A DNA stretch of 40,612 nucleotides from DASXAQ01 sp036406615. Its GTDB lineage: Bacteria > Actinomycetota > UBA4738. The notes beneath the pieces are model-generated. The model did no database searches, had not been told where the DNA came from, and saw nothing but the letters and a program-made list of their open reading frames with translations. Positions within the stretch are counted from its first letter, which is position 1, and every line of letters begins with the position of its first letter. Both the position numbers and the translations under genes were made by a program. Shown one piece after another: positions 38,953-40,612 of the stretch. The stretch is taken from the NCBI GenBank assembly GCA_036406615.1, contig DASXAQ010000089.1, forward strand, positions 1 through 40,612. The letters run 5' to 3'.

Positions 38953-40119
38953 ATGCGCAAAACCACCATTTCGCTCATTGCGGCGCTGGCGCTCCCGTGC
39001 GCCGTGGCGCTCGTTGGCCTTCCGGCCGCACAGGCCCAGTCGCTCGTCTCCACGGCGTGCGGCCCGACGTGGACCGAGCAGACCGTCGCCGGCATCGGCC
39101 GTCTGGTCGACGTGACGGCGCTCTCGCCCACCGATGCGTGGGCCGTCGGATCCGGTGAGGGGATCTCGGACAAGCCGGCGGCCGCGCACTGGGACGGCAG
39201 CGCCTGGAACCTCGTGCACCTGCCCCAGCCCGCCCACAGCGACGCCGCCGACATCCGGGCGATCAGCGCCTCGGGGCCCGACGACGTGTGGGCGGTGGGG
39301 CAATATCGGCACGGGCTCTGGTTCTCGTTCTCCGAGCACTGGGACGGAACGTCGTGGACCACCGTGACTACTCCCAGCGTTCCGCACGACACGATGAACC
39401 TCCTCAACGACGTCACGGCCATCGCACCCGATGACGCCTGGGCCGTCGGGGAGCACAACCTCCAGGGGCACCTTGGCGACGAACATCCCGACGTGGAGCA
39501 CTGGGACGGGGTGAGCTGGACGAAGGTCACGGTTCCGACCAGGCCCGACTCCGTCGCGCTCCAGGTCAGCGCCAGCGGTCCTGACGACGTGTCGGTCCTG
39601 TTGTACGACCACAACGTGAAGCCGTACGTCGACCGGTGGAACGGGACGACGTGGACCCTGACCCGGACGGATTCGCACGACAAGCCGGCGAATCCCATTC
39701 CGTCCGCAATCGAAGCCTTGTCCCCGAGCGACGCGTGGCTGGCCGGCTCTCGGATGGGGAACCTTCCGACGCAGGCATCCCCGATCGCCGAGCACTGGGA
39801 CGGCGCGGCCTGGACCCGCGTTCACGTGCCCGACGCCAACCGTGCCGACCTGCCGTCGGGCCTGGCGGCGGTCGCGACGAACGACGTGTGGATGACGGGC
39901 ACCCGCCAGCTGGGTGCTCCGGGATCGACGAACAGCCAGGCCGAGTCTTGGAACTGGAACGGCGCGAGCTGGAGCTTCGTCTCGATCCCTGCATCGCACC
40001 CCGGGGCCGCTCTGGCTGCCGCGGACGCGCTGCCCACCGGCGAGGTCTGGACCGTCGGGACCTGGTTCGACGACAACGGCGACACCCACGGCCTGATCTA
40101 CCAGCGCTGCGACACGTAG
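38953..40119 (+). CDS. Secreted seven-bladed beta-propeller protein
   Basis: 388 aa. Signal peptide about 1-28 (ISLIAALALPCAVALVG ... AQAQ). The mature protein is built of repeats of about 50 residues with consensus (D)V-A-S-P-DAWAVG ... EHWDGxxWT. The DAW/DVW element appears at residues 61, 111, 161, 211 (degenerate), 260, 311 and 364, giving seven blades. The first mature strand (GPTWTEQTV) resembles the strand that closes each repeat and would complete the last blade. Only two Cys remain after export, Cys36 and Cys386, at the two ends. Similar repeats occur in many actinobacterial and myxobacterial secreted proteins; ligand unknown. Confidence 0.8.
   Translation: MRKTTISLIAALALPCAVALVGLPAAQAQSLVSTACGPTWTEQTVAGIGRLVDVTALSPTDAWAVGSGEGISDKPAAAHWDGSAWNLVHLPQPAHSDAADIRAISASGPDDVWAVGQYRHGLWFSFSEHWDGTSWTTVTTPSVPHDTMNLLNDVTAIAPDDAWAVGEHNLQGHLGDEHPDVEHWDGVSWTKVTVPTRPDSVALQVSASGPDDVSVLLYDHNVKPYVDRWNGTTWTLTRTDSHDKPANPIPSAIEALSPSDAWLAGSRMGNLPTQASPIAEHWDGAAWTRVHVPDANRADLPSGLAAVATNDVWMTGTRQLGAPGSTNSQAESWNWNGASWSFVSIPASHPGAALAAADALPTGEVWTVGTWFDDNGDTHGLIYQRCDT
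39130..40058 (+). repeat. Seven degenerate repeats of about 150 bp coding propeller blades
   Basis: DAWAVG-like segments recur every 49-53 codons, with HWDG or equivalent about 18 to 24 codons after most of them. The DNA is diverged between copies, so the repeat is visible at protein level, not as identical DNA. Confidence 0.8.
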
Positions 40120-40159
40120 TCCGACAGCCGAACGCGACGGTCGGGAGTCTGTGATCCCG

Positions 40160-40165
40160 TATCCT
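40160..40165 (+). promoter_or_regulatory. -10 element TATCCT of proS (leaderless type)
   Basis: TATCCT ends 9 nt before the proS ATG, with no Shine-Dalgarno sequence between. No clear -35. Confidence 0.45.
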
Positions 40166-40174
40166 CGGGGCGCC

Positions 40175-40612
40175 ATGCGCGCCACCCAGCTGGTCGCCCC
40201 GACCCTGCGGGACGCCCCGGCCGAGGCCGAGGTGCCGTCGCACCGGTTGCTGCTGCGGGCCGGCTACATCCGAAAGCTCATGTCGGGCGTGTACACGGTC
40301 CTGCCACTCGGGCTGCGCGCGATGCGCAGGATCGAGGCGATCGTGCGCGAGGAGATGGACGCCTCCGGCGCGCAGGAGCTGCGGATGCCGATCGTCGTGC
40401 CGGCGGAACCATGGAAGGTGACGGGGCGCTGGCAGGCCTACGGCGACGAGATGTTCAAGCTGAAGGACCGCCACGACCGTGAGCTGGGGCTCACGCCCAC
40501 CCACGAGGAGGTCATCACGCCGTTGGTGGCGGCCGAGTTGCCGAGCTACCGCGACCTGCCCGTCAACCTGTACCAGATCGGATGGAAGTACCGCGACGAG
40601 ATCCGTCCGCGC
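40175..40612 (+). CDS. proS: Prolyl-tRNA synthetase (N-terminal part, 3' truncated)
   Basis: Class II aminoacyl-tRNA synthetase charging tRNA-Pro. The first 146 codons are visible and the frame is open to the window end. The start MRATQLVAPTLRDAPAEAEV and SHRLLLRAGYIRKLMSGVY are typical of the bacterial (prokaryotic-type) ProS, as are PLGLRAMRRIEAIVREEM and LGLTPTHEEVITPLVAAEL. Motif 2 begins at the very end (KYRDEIRPR). ProS of this type normally has about 570 residues including an editing domain, which would lie outside the window. Confidence 0.95.
   Translation, partial: MRATQLVAPTLRDAPAEAEVPSHRLLLRAGYIRKLMSGVYTVLPLGLRAMRRIEAIVREEMDASGAQELRMPIVVPAEPWKVTGRWQAYGDEMFKLKDRHDRELGLTPTHEEVITPLVAAELPSYRDLPVNLYQIGWKYRDEIRPR

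Noticed and set aside
40120..40146. CCGAC...GTCGG hairpin after the propeller gene as a terminator
   Set aside because: Only 5 bp with a 14-nt loop and no T-run; such pairs are common by chance at this GC content.
38821..40185. In-frame upstream extension of the amidotransferase on the minus strand, giving a 644-residue protein
   Set aside because: The extra part is antisense to the secreted propeller gene. The family start, promoter and GTG 38820 mark the true N-terminus.

Overview
The window is about 70% GC, densely packed and almost entirely on the + strand. Gene content and order are those of an actinobacterial chromosome core: recG, rsmD, coaD, a SepIVA-like gene, DUF177, rpmF, rnc, mutM, acyP, smc, ftsY and ffh. 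These are followed by rpsP, khpA, rimM, trmD, rplS, lepB, rnhB, DUF2469, yraN, comM, dprA, xerC, whiG, an M23 peptidase, rpsB, tsf, pyrH, frr, cdsA, dxr, rseP, ispG and proS. A WhiG-type sigma factor, DUF2469 and the SepIVA-like coiled coil point to Actinomycetota. The very short EF-Ts (201 aa) and the gene-order differences suggest a lineage distant from Mycobacterium and Streptomyces, probably uncultured. I cannot name a species.

Region by region. 1-5.8 kb: DNA repair and rRNA modification genes, then the coaD to acyP operon (CoA synthesis, division, 50S assembly, RNase III, base-excision repair). 5.9-12.3 kb: chromosome organisation (smc) and both SRP GTPases (ftsY, ffh), with a small double zinc-ribbon gene between them. 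12.3-17.2 kb: ribosome and tRNA maturation, signal peptidase I, RNase HII and small conserved genes. 17.3-22.2 kb: DNA processing (comM, dprA, xerC) and the sigma factor. 22.3-25.6 kb: an envelope cassette of M23 peptidase, membrane-anchored PQQ-like propeller and polytopic membrane protein. 25.7-33.3 kb: translation and ribosome recycling (rpsB, tsf, pyrH, frr), CDP-diacylglycerol synthesis, the MEP-pathway gene dxr and the site-2 protease rseP. 33.4-36.1 kb: a two-component system coupled to a YjbQ-family gene, placed between rseP and ispG. 37.3-40.1 kb: an accessory patch between ispG and proS with two secreted proteins and one minus-strand glutamine amidotransferase. The window opens inside recG and closes inside proS.

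Two design features recur. Many genes overlap by GTGA or ATGA, which implies translational coupling. Many transcription units have a TANNNT-like hexamer 6-11 nt before an ATG or GTG that lacks a Shine-Dalgarno sequence, which implies leaderless mRNAs. Several housekeeping proteins carry long low-complexity tails (bS16, uS2, CdsA, LepB, WhiG).

I found no CRISPR array, insertion sequence, prophage, tRNA or rRNA gene. No gene-free stretch exceeds about 205 bases. The most unusual points are a MutM whose expected N-terminal catalytic proline is absent, a clamp-binding-like motif in a RecG insert, a 17-codon leaderless peptide coupled to the response regulator, a seven-bladed secreted propeller with a probable disulfide latch, and tandem TTCCGGAA palindromes at the dxr promoter. 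No wholly new multi-gene system is evident; the M23/propeller/membrane cassette and the two-component/YjbQ cassette come closest.
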